From NCBI GenBank assembly GCA_001657395.1, contig LYSY01000008.1:310001-374000 (forward strand): a stretch of 64,000 nt of DNA. The letters are read 5' to 3'. Each line of letters begins with the position of its first letter. The first letter of the stretch is position 1. Of this stretch, positions 52,046 to 58,907 are shown piece after piece. Both the position numbers and the translations under genes were made by a program. Origin of the DNA: Rhodospirillales bacterium BBD 1991-14 (GTDB lineage Bacteria > Pseudomonadota > Alphaproteobacteria > Kiloniellales > Kiloniellaceae). The notes beneath the pieces are model-generated. The model made no database searches. It was not told the origin of the DNA and saw only the letters and a list, made by a program, of their open reading frames with translations.

Positions 52046-52242
52046 GACGTCTTCGACCAGCTGCCGCCGCGGCGGACCCAGGTCTCGCCGGTGCGTTTGT
52101 GCTTGACCGTGAAGATGCCCCGCTGGTAGGGCCGCCCGTCCACCAGGTTCATCGCCGCCTTGCGGGTCGCACTGCGCCCGACGATCCGCCCGAAATACTC
52201 AGGGGAGTTCTGCTTGCAGCTCCAGGGCCTGGTGTCAGCCAT
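52042..52242 (-). CDS. Small basic hypothetical protein
   Basis: This 66-aa basic protein (RKAAMNLVDGRPYQRGIFTV, then HKRTGETWVRRGGSW) is likely a small beta-barrel or nucleic-acid-binding fold. Unrecognised. It is coupled by ATGA to the next gene and overlaps the upstream HTH gene by 8 bp. Confidence 0.55.
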   Translation of the reverse strand: MADTRPWSCKQNSPEYFGRIVGRSATRKAAMNLVDGRPYQRGIFTVKHKRTGETWVRRGGSWSKTS

Positions 52243-52588
52243 CGCCGGTCTCCCGGCTCAGGCCCAGGCGGTGCATGCGCGCGGTGACCGATTGCGGATA
52301 GCGCCCGAGAATGTCGGCGATCTCCCGGGTCTGCAGCCAGCCGTGGCAGAGCCTCAGCACGTCGTCTTCGCGCGCCGTGTACTCGCGGCGCAGCCCTGCC
52401 CGGGCCCGTCCGCGGCCGGGGTGTGTTTCACGGGGAACGTTTCTTCGCGGATCGCCGCTGTGATCCGATGCCGCCTCCAGCTTGGGCCAGGTGCGCCGGC
52501 CCCAACCGTAGAGCCACAGGGCGCGCTGAGCCGAACCACGCAGGTGGGGGTTGACCGACTGCGGCCTTCCCATGATCCGGGCGGTCAT
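52235..52588 (-). CDS. HTH protein, possible early regulator
   Basis: This ~117-aa protein carries a helix-turn-helix at its C-terminus (REYTAREDDVLRLCHGWLQT, then REIADILGRYPQSVTARMHR), like GcrA or sigma-70 region 4-type domains. A longer frame runs back through the tRNA-Pro gene and is certainly not coding. ATG 52588 is chosen, and ATG 52573 is the alternative. It is the first protein gene after the tRNA in this operon. Confidence 0.62.
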   Translation of the reverse strand: MTARIMGRPQSVNPHLRGSAQRALWLYGWGRRTWPKLEAASDHSGDPRRNVPRETHPGRGRARAGLRREYTAREDDVLRLCHGWLQTREIADILGRYPQSVTARMHRLGLSRETGDG

Positions 52589-52635
52589 GCCCTGCAGCAC
52601 GAAGAAGCTGCCCGGTTGCCTGGGCTGGCCGGATG

Positions 52636-52711
52636 TGGTCAGGGTGGCCGGGCTCGAACCGGCGGCCTCCGCGCTCCAAACGCGGCGCTCTCCCGACTGA
52701 GCTACACCCTG
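52636..52711 (-). tRNA. tRNA-Pro(UGG), phage-encoded
   Basis: The complement folds into a full cloverleaf. The 7-bp acceptor CAGGGTG/CACCCTG has the C1-G72 pair characteristic of tRNA-Pro. The D stem is GCTC/GAGC. The anticodon stem CCGCG/CGCGG encloses loop TTTGGAG (anticodon TGG). The T arm is GCCGG-TTCGAGC-CCGGC. Discriminator A and CCA are encoded. It lies inside the phage early operon between two protein genes. Confidence 0.93.
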
Positions 52712-52716
52712 GCGCG

Positions 52717-52959
52717 TCATGAATCCGAGGCCTCCCGCTGGCGACCCCAGAAAGCACGGCGCGCGAAGTTGCGCTTCGGGTAGTAGGTCTCGACGTTCGC
52801 CAGCAGCCAGGCTTCCGCCGCGTCCTGGGTCTCCAGCGCCTTGTGCTCGACCGCCAGCCCGCCCTTGGGATGGTCCAGGGTGGCGTGGAAGCGGCCCGGC
52901 GCGATCACGGTGATCGACGCGGTGACGCCTTCGGCCGCCATGTCCTCAAGCAGGCTCAT
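52717..52959 (-). CDS. Hypothetical protein at the start of the minus-strand early operon
   Basis: This 80-aa protein looks like a small alpha/beta domain (GVTASITVIAPGRFHATLDHPKG, then AAEAWLLANVETYYP). It is unidentified. First gene of the minus-strand early operon that continues through tRNA-Pro to the helicase. Its promoter must share the 50-bp gap with the SNase-like gene running the other way. Confidence 0.55.
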   Translation of the reverse strand: MSLLEDMAAEGVTASITVIAPGRFHATLDHPKGGLAVEHKALETQDAAEAWLLANVETYYPKRNFARRAFWGRQREASDS

Positions 52960-53009
52960 GCGGCCCTCCCCCCTTGCGTAGGGCGGCTCGGACGCGCAAA
53001 CTTCTGCCC

Positions 53010-53579
53010 ATGTTCAAGCACGGGTTGATAGCGGCCGTGGCGGGCCTGGCGATGCTGGCGCCGGCGCCAGCCTTCGCGCCCTTGGTCAAGGACACCGAGG
53101 GTTTGGGCTTCCTTCAGCTTCGCGTCGTCGCGCTCGATGGCGACACCTTGCTGATCACCGAAGTTCTGGACGGGAAGCTGGCCGATCATGTCACGCTGAA
53201 GGTCAAGCCGGGCGAAACCCGTGTAAGGCTCTGGGGCATCGACGCGCCGGAGATGCGGGACCGGGCCGGCTGGTTCGCGCGCGGTGCGCTCGACGACATG
53301 CTGGCCCCTCTCGACGGCGTCGTGGCCTGCCGCGTCATCGACACACACAAGAACCGCCTCGTAGGGCGCTGCGATGCCCACAACTTCGACGTCGCTCACG
53401 TCGACTTCAGCACCCGGGACCTTGGCGCCCGCATGCTCTTCGGTGGCTGGGCTGTCACCTACAGGACGTTCACGCATGGGCCAGCGGGAGACCCTTGGGT
53501 CGCCGAACAGTACGACCTGGCCGAGGCGACCGCCCGGCGCAACCTGCTCGGGTTCTGGCGGCAGCGACCGCTGCACTAG
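53010..53579 (+). CDS. Exported thermonuclease-like (SNase) protein
   Basis: This 189-aa protein has a Sec signal (GLIAAVAGLAMLAPAPAFA) and a staphylococcal-nuclease-type core: VVALDGDTLLI, then RVRLWGIDAPEM, and later HKNRLVGRCD. The first catalytic Arg and Glu-like positions (R, then D-A-P-E) are present, but the second catalytic arginine is uncertain. The YDLAEATARRNLLGFWRQ end is typical of bacterial periplasmic SNase-like proteins. In a prophage, an exported nuclease could be a lysogenic-conversion gene or attack incoming DNA. No good ribosome site is seen at the chosen ATG. Confidence 0.78.
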   Translation: MFKHGLIAAVAGLAMLAPAPAFAPLVKDTEGLGFLQLRVVALDGDTLLITEVLDGKLADHVTLKVKPGETRVRLWGIDAPEMRDRAGWFARGALDDMLAPLDGVVACRVIDTHKNRLVGRCDAHNFDVAHVDFSTRDLGARMLFGGWAVTYRTFTHGPAGDPWVAEQYDLAEATARRNLLGFWRQRPLH

Positions 53580-53584
53580 CCCGC

Positions 53585-53872
53585 TCACGCTGCCACCTCT
53601 TGGTGGGCGCACTCCGGCGCCGCGCCCCTGGCGTCCAGGTCGGGCAACTCGTAGAAATCATTGGGCTGGACCTTGCCGCCGGTTGCGATGTAGAGCGCGG
53701 CCATCAGGTCTTCGCTCGGCGCCCTGGTCGCGGCGCACAGGCGCTGCACCTGCTGTTTTGCCAAGCGGCGCTGCATTGCGGGCGCGCGGCCCCGGTTCAC
53801 CACATCACTCAGAATGTTGGCAAAGGCGGTCTGGGTGATCCCGTTGCGGTCCAGGTAGGCTTGCAGTCTCAT
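53585..53872 (-). CDS. Cro/CI-type HTH regulator
   Basis: This 95-aa protein begins MRLQAYLDRNGITQTAFANIL and contains an HTH followed by a segment similar to phage Cro-type regulators (LAKQQVQRLCAATRAPSEDL). It is transcribed leftward, divergent from the repressor-like gene at 54027. The shared region contains three TGACAACA-type sites. On the minus strand TTGTCA and TAGCAT with an 18-bp spacer form a candidate promoter. The layout is that of a phage lysis-lysogeny switch. Confidence 0.75.
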   Translation of the reverse strand: MRLQAYLDRNGITQTAFANILSDVVNRGRAPAMQRRLAKQQVQRLCAATRAPSEDLMAALYIATGGKVQPNDFYELPDLDARGAAPECAHQEVAA

Positions 53873-53887
53873 TTTCCGCCGAGTCCA

Positions 53888-53990
53888 TTGACAACATTTT
53901 GTATGTCAGTTGGTTAATGCTACCAGATGTCGCGTTGCTGTGACAACAGTCTTGATGTAATTGTTGTGGGTGACAACATCGCTGTTGACA
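53888..53990. promoter_or_regulatory. Divergent switch region with TGACAACA operators
   Basis: Three sites are seen. TTGACAACAttttgTATGTCA starts at 53888. TGACAACA starts at 53941 with TGTTGT paired about 20 bp further on. TGACAACAtcgcTGTTGACA at 53971-53990 is a near-perfect dyad with 8-bp arms (7 of 8 pairs). The region separates the Cro-like gene (left) and the repressor-like gene (right). Confidence 0.65.
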
Positions 53991-54026
53991 TTGCCGCGCT
54001 CTCGGCAGCGGCCAACACTGCGTCTC

Positions 54027-54476
54027 GTGGAAACGACGCAACCCAATCGCCTGAAAGAAATCCGGGAGAAGCGCGGCCTGTCACAGGACCAGCTGGCCGA
54101 CCAGATGGATGTCAGCCAGCAGCAGGTTCATCGCTGGGAGCAAGGCGATCTGAAGATGTCCGTTGTCACCAAGGCCGCTCGGGCCCTGGACTGCGCGGAA
54201 CAGGATCTGTTTGGGCCACCAGCCAATCCCAGCACCTTCGGTTACACCAGCCGGCCGGGGGACCTCCCGGCTCCCGATGCGAGCCTGCTCGGGCAGATCA
54301 TCGGCTACGTCGACGCCTTCCTGGCCGAGGAAGGCCTGGAGCTCGACGCGGACCGCAAGGGCACGGTGGTGGCGTCCCTGTATCAGTTGGCCCACCGTGA
54401 CGCGGTGGCCCGTGGGATCAAGCCGGAGGCCGCCGACCTCTCGCCATTCGATAACGTGATAAAACTCGCGGTTTAG
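54027..54476 (+). CDS. XRE-family repressor-like protein
   Basis: This 149-aa protein has an N-terminal HTH (LKEIREKRGLSQDQLADQMD, then VSQQQVHRWEQGDLKMS) and a C-terminal helical domain (IGYVDAFLAEEGLELDAD). It has no LexA-type serine/lysine protease dyad, so induction would not be RecA-cleavage-dependent. The preferred start is GTG 54027, close to the last operator and without a good ribosome site, so the message may be leaderless. Together with the Cro-like gene it fits the lysogeny repressor. Confidence 0.78.
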   Translation: METTQPNRLKEIREKRGLSQDQLADQMDVSQQQVHRWEQGDLKMSVVTKAARALDCAEQDLFGPPANPSTFGYTSRPGDLPAPDASLLGQIIGYVDAFLAEEGLELDADRKGTVVASLYQLAHRDAVARGIKPEAADLSPFDNVIKLAV

Positions 54477-54483
54477 CTTCGGC

Positions 54484-54502
54484 GGTTAACTGCGCGTTAA
54501 CC
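54484..54502. promoter_or_regulatory. GGTTAAC-N5-GTTAACC inverted repeat
   Basis: A perfect 7-bp-arm inverted repeat with a 5-bp centre lies 8 bp after the stop of the repressor-like gene. It lacks a T-tract, so it could be an operator for the next transcript or a weak terminator. Confidence 0.5.
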
Positions 54503-54646
54503 AATCCCAACAGACCATAAATGATACGGGCGCATTCCCAGCGTTTCCGCCGTCATTGGCGCTTAGGAATGCTGCCTCAGAGAGGTTAGTCACATCAACT
54601 ATAAATAGTAATCGGGGCTGCCGAGACAGGCGGCCAGGGGGAACGC

Positions 54647-54985
54647 ATGACTTCGTCAGACCCAATGCGCGCGGTGCGGGAGGCCTTGACCAAGGCCCGC
54701 CCGGCCCGGCCGCGCGCCTCCATTGCTTCGTTCATTGTCGTCGCCGTCTTATCAGCCGCCGTCGCCGGCGCCTGGCTGGATCATGACCAGCCGATCACGG
54801 GCCGCCAGCTCTACATCCTGAAAGGTCTGGTGGACCAGACCAGCGACGCCGCCGAGGCACCGCCGCGCGAGATCTGGCAACGCCTCTATGACCGCTTCGG
54901 GGTCGGCTCCGCCTTGGAGCTGCGCGAGGACGAGTTCGACCCGGCCGTGGAGTTCCTGGCCGGGATCGCCGCCGCCTCGGCCTGA
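54647..54985 (+). CDS. Small membrane protein between two XRE genes
   Basis: This 112-aa protein has a basic N-terminus (TKARPARPRAS), one transmembrane helix (FIVVAVLSAAVAGAWL, about residues 29-44) and a soluble acidic C-terminus. The family is unknown. A GGGGGA site precedes the ATG, and a TATAAAT element lies about 50 bp upstream. Lying in the immunity region, it could be a superinfection-exclusion protein. Confidence 0.6.
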   Translation: MTSSDPMRAVREALTKARPARPRASIASFIVVAVLSAAVAGAWLDHDQPITGRQLYILKGLVDQTSDAAEAPPREIWQRLYDRFGVGSALELREDEFDPAVEFLAGIAAASA

Positions 54986-54998
54986 CACCAATGTCAAG

Positions 54999-55040
54999 AA
55001 TGATGTTGTTTCGATCTTGAGTTGACAACATTAATGATGT
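54999..55040. promoter_or_regulatory. Operator pair upstream of the second XRE gene
   Basis: ATGTTGT at 55003-55009 and ACAACAT at 55025-55031 form an inverted pair 15 bp apart; arms extend to 11 bp with two mismatches. The right half includes TTGACAACATT, matching the sites of the switch region at 53888. It sits right before the ribosome binding region of the XRE gene at 55074, so the same regulator may act on both. Confidence 0.58.
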
Positions 55041-55073
55041 AGATGTGTCTCTTCAACCACGAGGAGACACATC

Positions 55074-55529
55074 ATGACCCTTCACTCACCCAAGCGCGGG
55101 ACCACGGCGGTGGACCGCCAGATCGGCACGCGCATCCGCGACCGGCGCGTGACCCTGGGCATGACCCAGGAGAACCTGGCGACCGGTCTCGGCCTGACCT
55201 ACCAGCAGATCCACAAGTACGAGCGCGGCATCAACCGCGTCTCGGTCGTCCGGCTCCTGGACATCGCGAAGGTCCTGGACGTCGAGCCGCAGGCCCTCTT
55301 CGCCGGCATCGAGAGCGACTGCCAGACGGCGGCCTTCCCGCGCATGACCCTGGAGACCGCCCGCATGATCGCCGCCGCGCCGGAGGAGCTCCAGCGCAAG
55401 CTGCACGAGGTGGTGCGCCTCTTCTGCGGCAAGAGCCTGGTCGCCGACGATGCGGAGATCAGCGGACGGAGCAACCCGCCCGTGGTCCTTGACTTGACGA
55501 AGCAGAACGCGACGCCAAACGGGGCCTAG
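55074..55529 (+). CDS. Second XRE-family transcriptional regulator
   Basis: This 151-aa protein has an HTH (IGTRIRDRRVTLGMTQENLA, then GLTYQQIHKYERGINRVS) typical of alphaproteobacterial phage/chromosomal XRE repressors, and a helical C-terminus with a Leu-rich pattern (LETARMIAAAPEELQRKLHE). GAGGAG precedes the ATG. It is followed by the Topo VI-A-like gene after 4 bp and heads the long plus-strand operon to the integrase. It probably controls that operon and its own expression. Confidence 0.82.
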   Translation: MTLHSPKRGTTAVDRQIGTRIRDRRVTLGMTQENLATGLGLTYQQIHKYERGINRVSVVRLLDIAKVLDVEPQALFAGIESDCQTAAFPRMTLETARMIAAAPEELQRKLHEVVRLFCGKSLVADDAEISGRSNPPVVLDLTKQNATPNGA

Positions 55530-55533
55530 GCCG

Positions 55534-56448
55534 ATGCCGCTGATTTGCTACGAAGAGCGGCGGTTCACCAAGAGCTCCTGGGCGATCATCGATGCCGCCA
55601 ACTCCATCATCGCCGAGTACGACGCGCAGGGCTTCAGCCTGACACTGCGCCAGCTGTACTACCAGTTCGTCGCCCGCGGCTGGTTGCCCAACAAGCAGTC
55701 CGAATACAAGCGCCTCGGCGACATCATGAACAAGGCGCGCCTGGCCGGCGAGGTCGATTGGAACGCGCTGGAGGATCGCACCCGCAACGTGCGCGCCAAC
55801 CCACATTGGGACTCGCCTGCCGAGGTCGTCGCGGCGGCGGCCGCGCAGTTCCGCTTCGATCTTTGGGAAGACCAGGAGTATCGGCCCGAGGTCTGGATCG
55901 AAAAGGACGCCCTGGTCGGCGTGATCGAAGGCGTCTGCACCGACTACGACGTGCCCTACTTTGCCTGCCGCGGCTACAACAGCCAGTCGGAGCAGTGGCG
56001 CGCCGGGCGGCGCTTCGACCAGTACTACCGTGACGGCCAGCAACCGCTGGTCATCCACCTGGGCGACCACGACCCCAGCGGCATCGACATGACCCGCGAC
56101 AACGAAGACCGCCTGCATGTCTTCGCGGAGGGCGGCGTCATCGTCGAGCGGATCGCCCTCAATATCGATCAGGTCCGCAAGTACAACCCGCCGCCCAATC
56201 CCGCCAAGGAAACCGACAGCCGCTCTCCCGCCTACGTGAAGAAATTCGGCGGCCAGTCGTGGGAGCTCGATGCCCTTGATCCGCCGGTCATCGCCCAGCT
56301 GATCCGCGACGAACTCGAAAGCGTCATCGACGACGACAAGTGGCGGGCGCGCAAGGCGGCCCAGGCCGAGGCACGCGGCACGCTCGAAACCCTCTCGGGA
56401 CGGTGGGACGAGGTCGCCACCTTCCTCAATGGAAAGGACCAGACATGA
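55534..56448 (+). CDS. Topoisomerase VI-A / Spo11-like phage protein
   Basis: This 304-aa protein has two parts. The N-terminal winged-helix region reads LTLRQLYYQFVARGW, with Y42-Y43 placed like the catalytic tyrosine pair in Topo VI-A and Spo11 (xxYY). The second part has Toprim-like motifs: E123 in VWIEKDALVG and D178/D180 in LGDHDPSGIDM. These equal the Glu and DxD metal site of Toprim. No B subunit (GHKL ATPase) is visible in the prophage. It could be a DNA-cleaving or DNA-binding protein of replication or packaging. The assignment rests on motifs only. Confidence 0.68.
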   Translation: MPLICYEERRFTKSSWAIIDAANSIIAEYDAQGFSLTLRQLYYQFVARGWLPNKQSEYKRLGDIMNKARLAGEVDWNALEDRTRNVRANPHWDSPAEVVAAAAAQFRFDLWEDQEYRPEVWIEKDALVGVIEGVCTDYDVPYFACRGYNSQSEQWRAGRRFDQYYRDGQQPLVIHLGDHDPSGIDMTRDNEDRLHVFAEGGVIVERIALNIDQVRKYNPPPNPAKETDSRSPAYVKKFGGQSWELDALDPPVIAQLIRDELESVIDDDKWRARKAAQAEARGTLETLSGRWDEVATFLNGKDQT

Positions 56449-56969
56449 AACTCACCATGACCCATCGCGGGCGCGGCGAAACAGCCGTGATCGCGGAAGG
56501 GGCCGCCGGCCGCACGCCGGCACTGCACCTGGACCCGCGCGACGGCACGCTGTCCCTCGCGGTCTACGGCCACGGCGGCCACGTCTACACCCTCTCCGCC
56601 AGCCGTGAGGACTGGCAGGCCCTCTTCTTCCGCGCCGAGGACCTCTACGACGCGCAGCTGCGCGCCGAAGGCGGCCACGGCGGCCCGCCCCCGGATCAAG
56701 ACACCGGCGTGCAGGTCGATGGTGCGCTCGGCTACTCCGGCTTCTTTACCGATCCGAAGGCCGGCGACCCGACGCCTGTCCTGACCGAGAGCGTGCGTCA
56801 GGACATGGAGGCCTCCGCCCTCGACTGCCTGCGCAAGAACAAGGTCTGCACCCTCGACCAGCTGGCGCACCTCTACAGCTTCACCACCCACCAAGTCGCC
56901 GTCTGGGGCCGCGACGCCATCGCCGCCGCCCGGGCGGCCTGGGAGAAGGAAGGAGGCCACGCAGCATGA
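56445..56969 (+). CDS. Hypothetical early protein
   Basis: This 174-aa protein has a beta-rich N-terminus (AVYGHGGHVYTLSASREDW) and a C-terminal helical segment that looks like a small HTH (LDQLAHLYSFTTHQVAVWG). The family is unrecognised. It begins in an ATGA overlap with the Topo VI-A-like gene, so the two are coupled and may act together. Confidence 0.6.
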   Translation: MKLTMTHRGRGETAVIAEGAAGRTPALHLDPRDGTLSLAVYGHGGHVYTLSASREDWQALFFRAEDLYDAQLRAEGGHGGPPPDQDTGVQVDGALGYSGFFTDPKAGDPTPVLTESVRQDMEASALDCLRKNKVCTLDQLAHLYSFTTHQVAVWGRDAIAAARAAWEKEGGHAA

Positions 56970-57271
56970 AGAACCTGAAGTTGGCCGGGGAAGACTGGCG
57001 CATCACCAACGACCGTCGATCCTTCACCCCTGAAGAGAAGCTGCAGAGGCAGGTCTCGCAGATGGCCATCGAGATCGCCGGCGTCATCGGACCCGACGTG
57101 GTGATCAACGCCTTCTTGGCTGCCGCCATCAACACCGCCGCGAAGTGCGGGGTCGTTGAAGGGGACTTGCAGAAAGCGCTGCACGAGCTCGCCTGCCAGT
57201 CCCCCGACATGATCGCGACCATCCGGTTGGCGAACTCCAACAAAGGCAAATCCCGGGAGACCACGTCATGA
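56966..57271 (+). CDS. Hypothetical early protein
   Basis: This 101-aa mostly helical protein (AIEIAGVIGPDVVINAFLAA, then DLQKALHELACQSPDM) is unrecognised. ATGA overlaps on both sides put it in the same translational chain as its neighbours. Confidence 0.55.
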   Translation: MKNLKLAGEDWRITNDRRSFTPEEKLQRQVSQMAIEIAGVIGPDVVINAFLAAAINTAAKCGVVEGDLQKALHELACQSPDMIATIRLANSNKGKSRETTS

Positions 57272-57663
57272 CTGACCGTTTCGTCACGCGCTTCGACGGC
57301 ATCGAGGCCTGGAGCAAGTTGCCGGCGGAGCAGCAGGCCGTCATCGGCGCCCTGGCCCTGGAGCTCATCGTCGCCTGCCACGGCGAAGACACCTGCGACC
57401 TTCACGAAGTCTGCCCCTACGAAGCGTCGCGCACCCTGATCGAACGTCAGCTGCAGGAGATCGTCTCCGATGCCATGGCCGACCAGGTCGAGGCCTGGGC
57501 CAAGTCCGGCACACCCGTTCCCTCGGCGCTCGGCAAGGTCTGCCGCGACTGCGGCTGCTCGCACTTCGACCCCTGCGAAGAGGGCTGTTGGTGGGCCACC
57601 GACGATCTCTGCACCACCTGCGCGAACAAGCGGAAGTGGGCAGAGGTGGAGGCGCAGCGATGA
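57268..57663 (+). CDS. Early protein with C-terminal zinc ribbon
   Basis: This 131-aa protein has a helical N-terminal part. The C-terminal cysteine-rich segment is CRDCGCSHFDPCEEGCWW, then CTTCANKRKW. This is a frequent small zinc module of phage proteins from alphaproteobacteria. The function is unknown. ATGA-coupled to both neighbours. Confidence 0.64.
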   Translation: MTDRFVTRFDGIEAWSKLPAEQQAVIGALALELIVACHGEDTCDLHEVCPYEASRTLIERQLQEIVSDAMADQVEAWAKSGTPVPSALGKVCRDCGCSHFDPCEEGCWWATDDLCTTCANKRKWAEVEAQR

Positions 57664-58028
57664 TCGACCTTGCCCTCTTGGACGTTTGGCGCCTCCGCTC
57701 CGTCACTGCCTATCGGGACTACGGCGGCCCAGGGGACCCGCACGGCGGTGTCTTCCAAGTGCCGCTGGACCCAGGCTCTCCGGACAGGCGTATCCGCATC
57801 ATCGCCTCGGTCGGCGCGGGCTGGGACCACGTCTCGGTGTCGTGGCCGGACCGCTGTCCGACCTGGGATGAAATGGGCGCCGTCAAGCGGGTGTTCTTCA
57901 AGCCCGAGGAAACGGCCATGCAGCTGCACGTGCCCGTCGCCGAGCACGTCAACTGCCACCCGCACTGCCTCCACCTCTGGCGGCCGCACGCTGCCGAGAT
58001 TCCCCGCCCGCCTTCCGACTTGGTGTAA
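57660..58028 (+). CDS. DUF7694-like phage protein
   Basis: This 122-aa protein has the pattern GAGWDHVSVS, then RCPTWDEMGAVKRVFF and a C-terminal NCHPHCLHLWRP. I recognise it as the small DUF7694-type domain widespread in phages. No activity is known. Its ATG overlaps the stop of the upstream zinc-ribbon gene. Confidence 0.76.
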   Translation: MIDLALLDVWRLRSVTAYRDYGGPGDPHGGVFQVPLDPGSPDRRIRIIASVGAGWDHVSVSWPDRCPTWDEMGAVKRVFFKPEETAMQLHVPVAEHVNCHPHCLHLWRPHAAEIPRPPSDLV

Positions 58029-58033
58029 CGGCC

Positions 58034-58480
58034 ATGACCATCTTCACGAAAGACCGTCTCGACCTAGTGGCCCAGACAGCGCCGGGCTACGTCAGCTTCT
58101 CCGACTACAGTCCGGCTGAGCTTGCCGCCGCGCGGGCCATCGCCTGCGCTGTCATCCCGATCTGGGGAGCGGGCGAAGGGGCGGAGGCAAAGCGCGAGCA
58201 GGAGGCCGCGCGCAGCGGCGACATCTGGAACGATCACATCGCTGTCCAGGCGGCCCTGGTCGCCGTGCGCATGGCGAATGTCCTCGCGCTCGGCTACAGC
58301 CCAATCGAACACTGGCTGCCGATGGCGGACGGTGAACGCGTGGTCACCGCAGTGGCCTACAAACAGGAGGTTCTTCTGGCCACAGACCGGGGCCGGTTCT
58401 TCTGTCTAGGCGGCGCTATCCATGGGGGCTTAGCACGGATCGAACCGCTCCGCGTTGAGCTCAAGGCACCCGATCCATGA
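58034..58480 (+). CDS. Hypothetical early protein
   Basis: This 148-aa protein has a helical N-terminal half (YSPAELAAARAIACAVIPIW) and a beta-rich C-terminus (RVVTAVAYKQEVLLATDRG). It is unrecognised. It is followed by the excisionase-like gene in an ATGA overlap, so it belongs to the integration end of the operon. Confidence 0.55.
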   Translation: MTIFTKDRLDLVAQTAPGYVSFSDYSPAELAAARAIACAVIPIWGAGEGAEAKREQEAARSGDIWNDHIAVQAALVAVRMANVLALGYSPIEHWLPMADGERVVTAVAYKQEVLLATDRGRFFCLGGAIHGGLARIEPLRVELKAPDP

Positions 58481-58794
58481 CCCAGCTGATGAAGGCCCGC
58501 CAGGTGGCCGCGCGGCTGCAGGTCACCGTCGAGTGGTTCTACCGCAACCGGGCGCAGCTGGAGGCCGCCGACTTCCCCAGGCCGCTGCCAGGCTTTAAGC
58601 AAGGCCGCTGGTCGGCGGAAGCGATCGAGGACTGGATCAGCCGCGGCTCCGCCGGCGACCAGGCCGAACCGCCCGAGCCCGAGCCCCAGAGCATCGAGGA
58701 CCTGCAGGAGCGCCTGCGGGCGACCCTGGAGACGCGGGGCCGGAAGATCGCCGCCCGGGTCCACGCCAAGCGCGGCGCCGCCGGGCGCGCTTGA
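58477..58794 (+). CDS. xis: Excisionase-like MerR/AlpA-type HTH protein
   Basis: This 105-aa protein has an N-terminal winged helix of AlpA/excisionase type (MKARQVAARLQVTVEWFYRN, then FPRPLPGFKQGRWSAEAIEDW) and a charged tail. It lies directly before the integrase on the same strand, with an ATGA overlap to the previous gene. It probably controls direction of integration or regulates int. Confidence 0.8.
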   Translation: MTQLMKARQVAARLQVTVEWFYRNRAQLEAADFPRPLPGFKQGRWSAEAIEDWISRGSAGDQAEPPEPEPQSIEDLQERLRATLETRGRKIAARVHAKRGAAGRA

Positions 58795-58907
58795 CAGGGC
58801 CGTACAGGCCCAGGCGCAATAGCGCCCCCAAGGGCAGGATCGCCCGCGGCGATCCGCCCGGCACAGAGAGGGACAGCCGCGCACGCGCGGCGTCCAAGGA
58901 GACGCCC

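Noticed and set aside
52589-52720. A longer start for the HTH gene reading through the tRNA-Pro gene
   Set aside because: The extra residues are simply the translated tRNA sequence; the tRNA folds perfectly, so the protein start must lie downstream.
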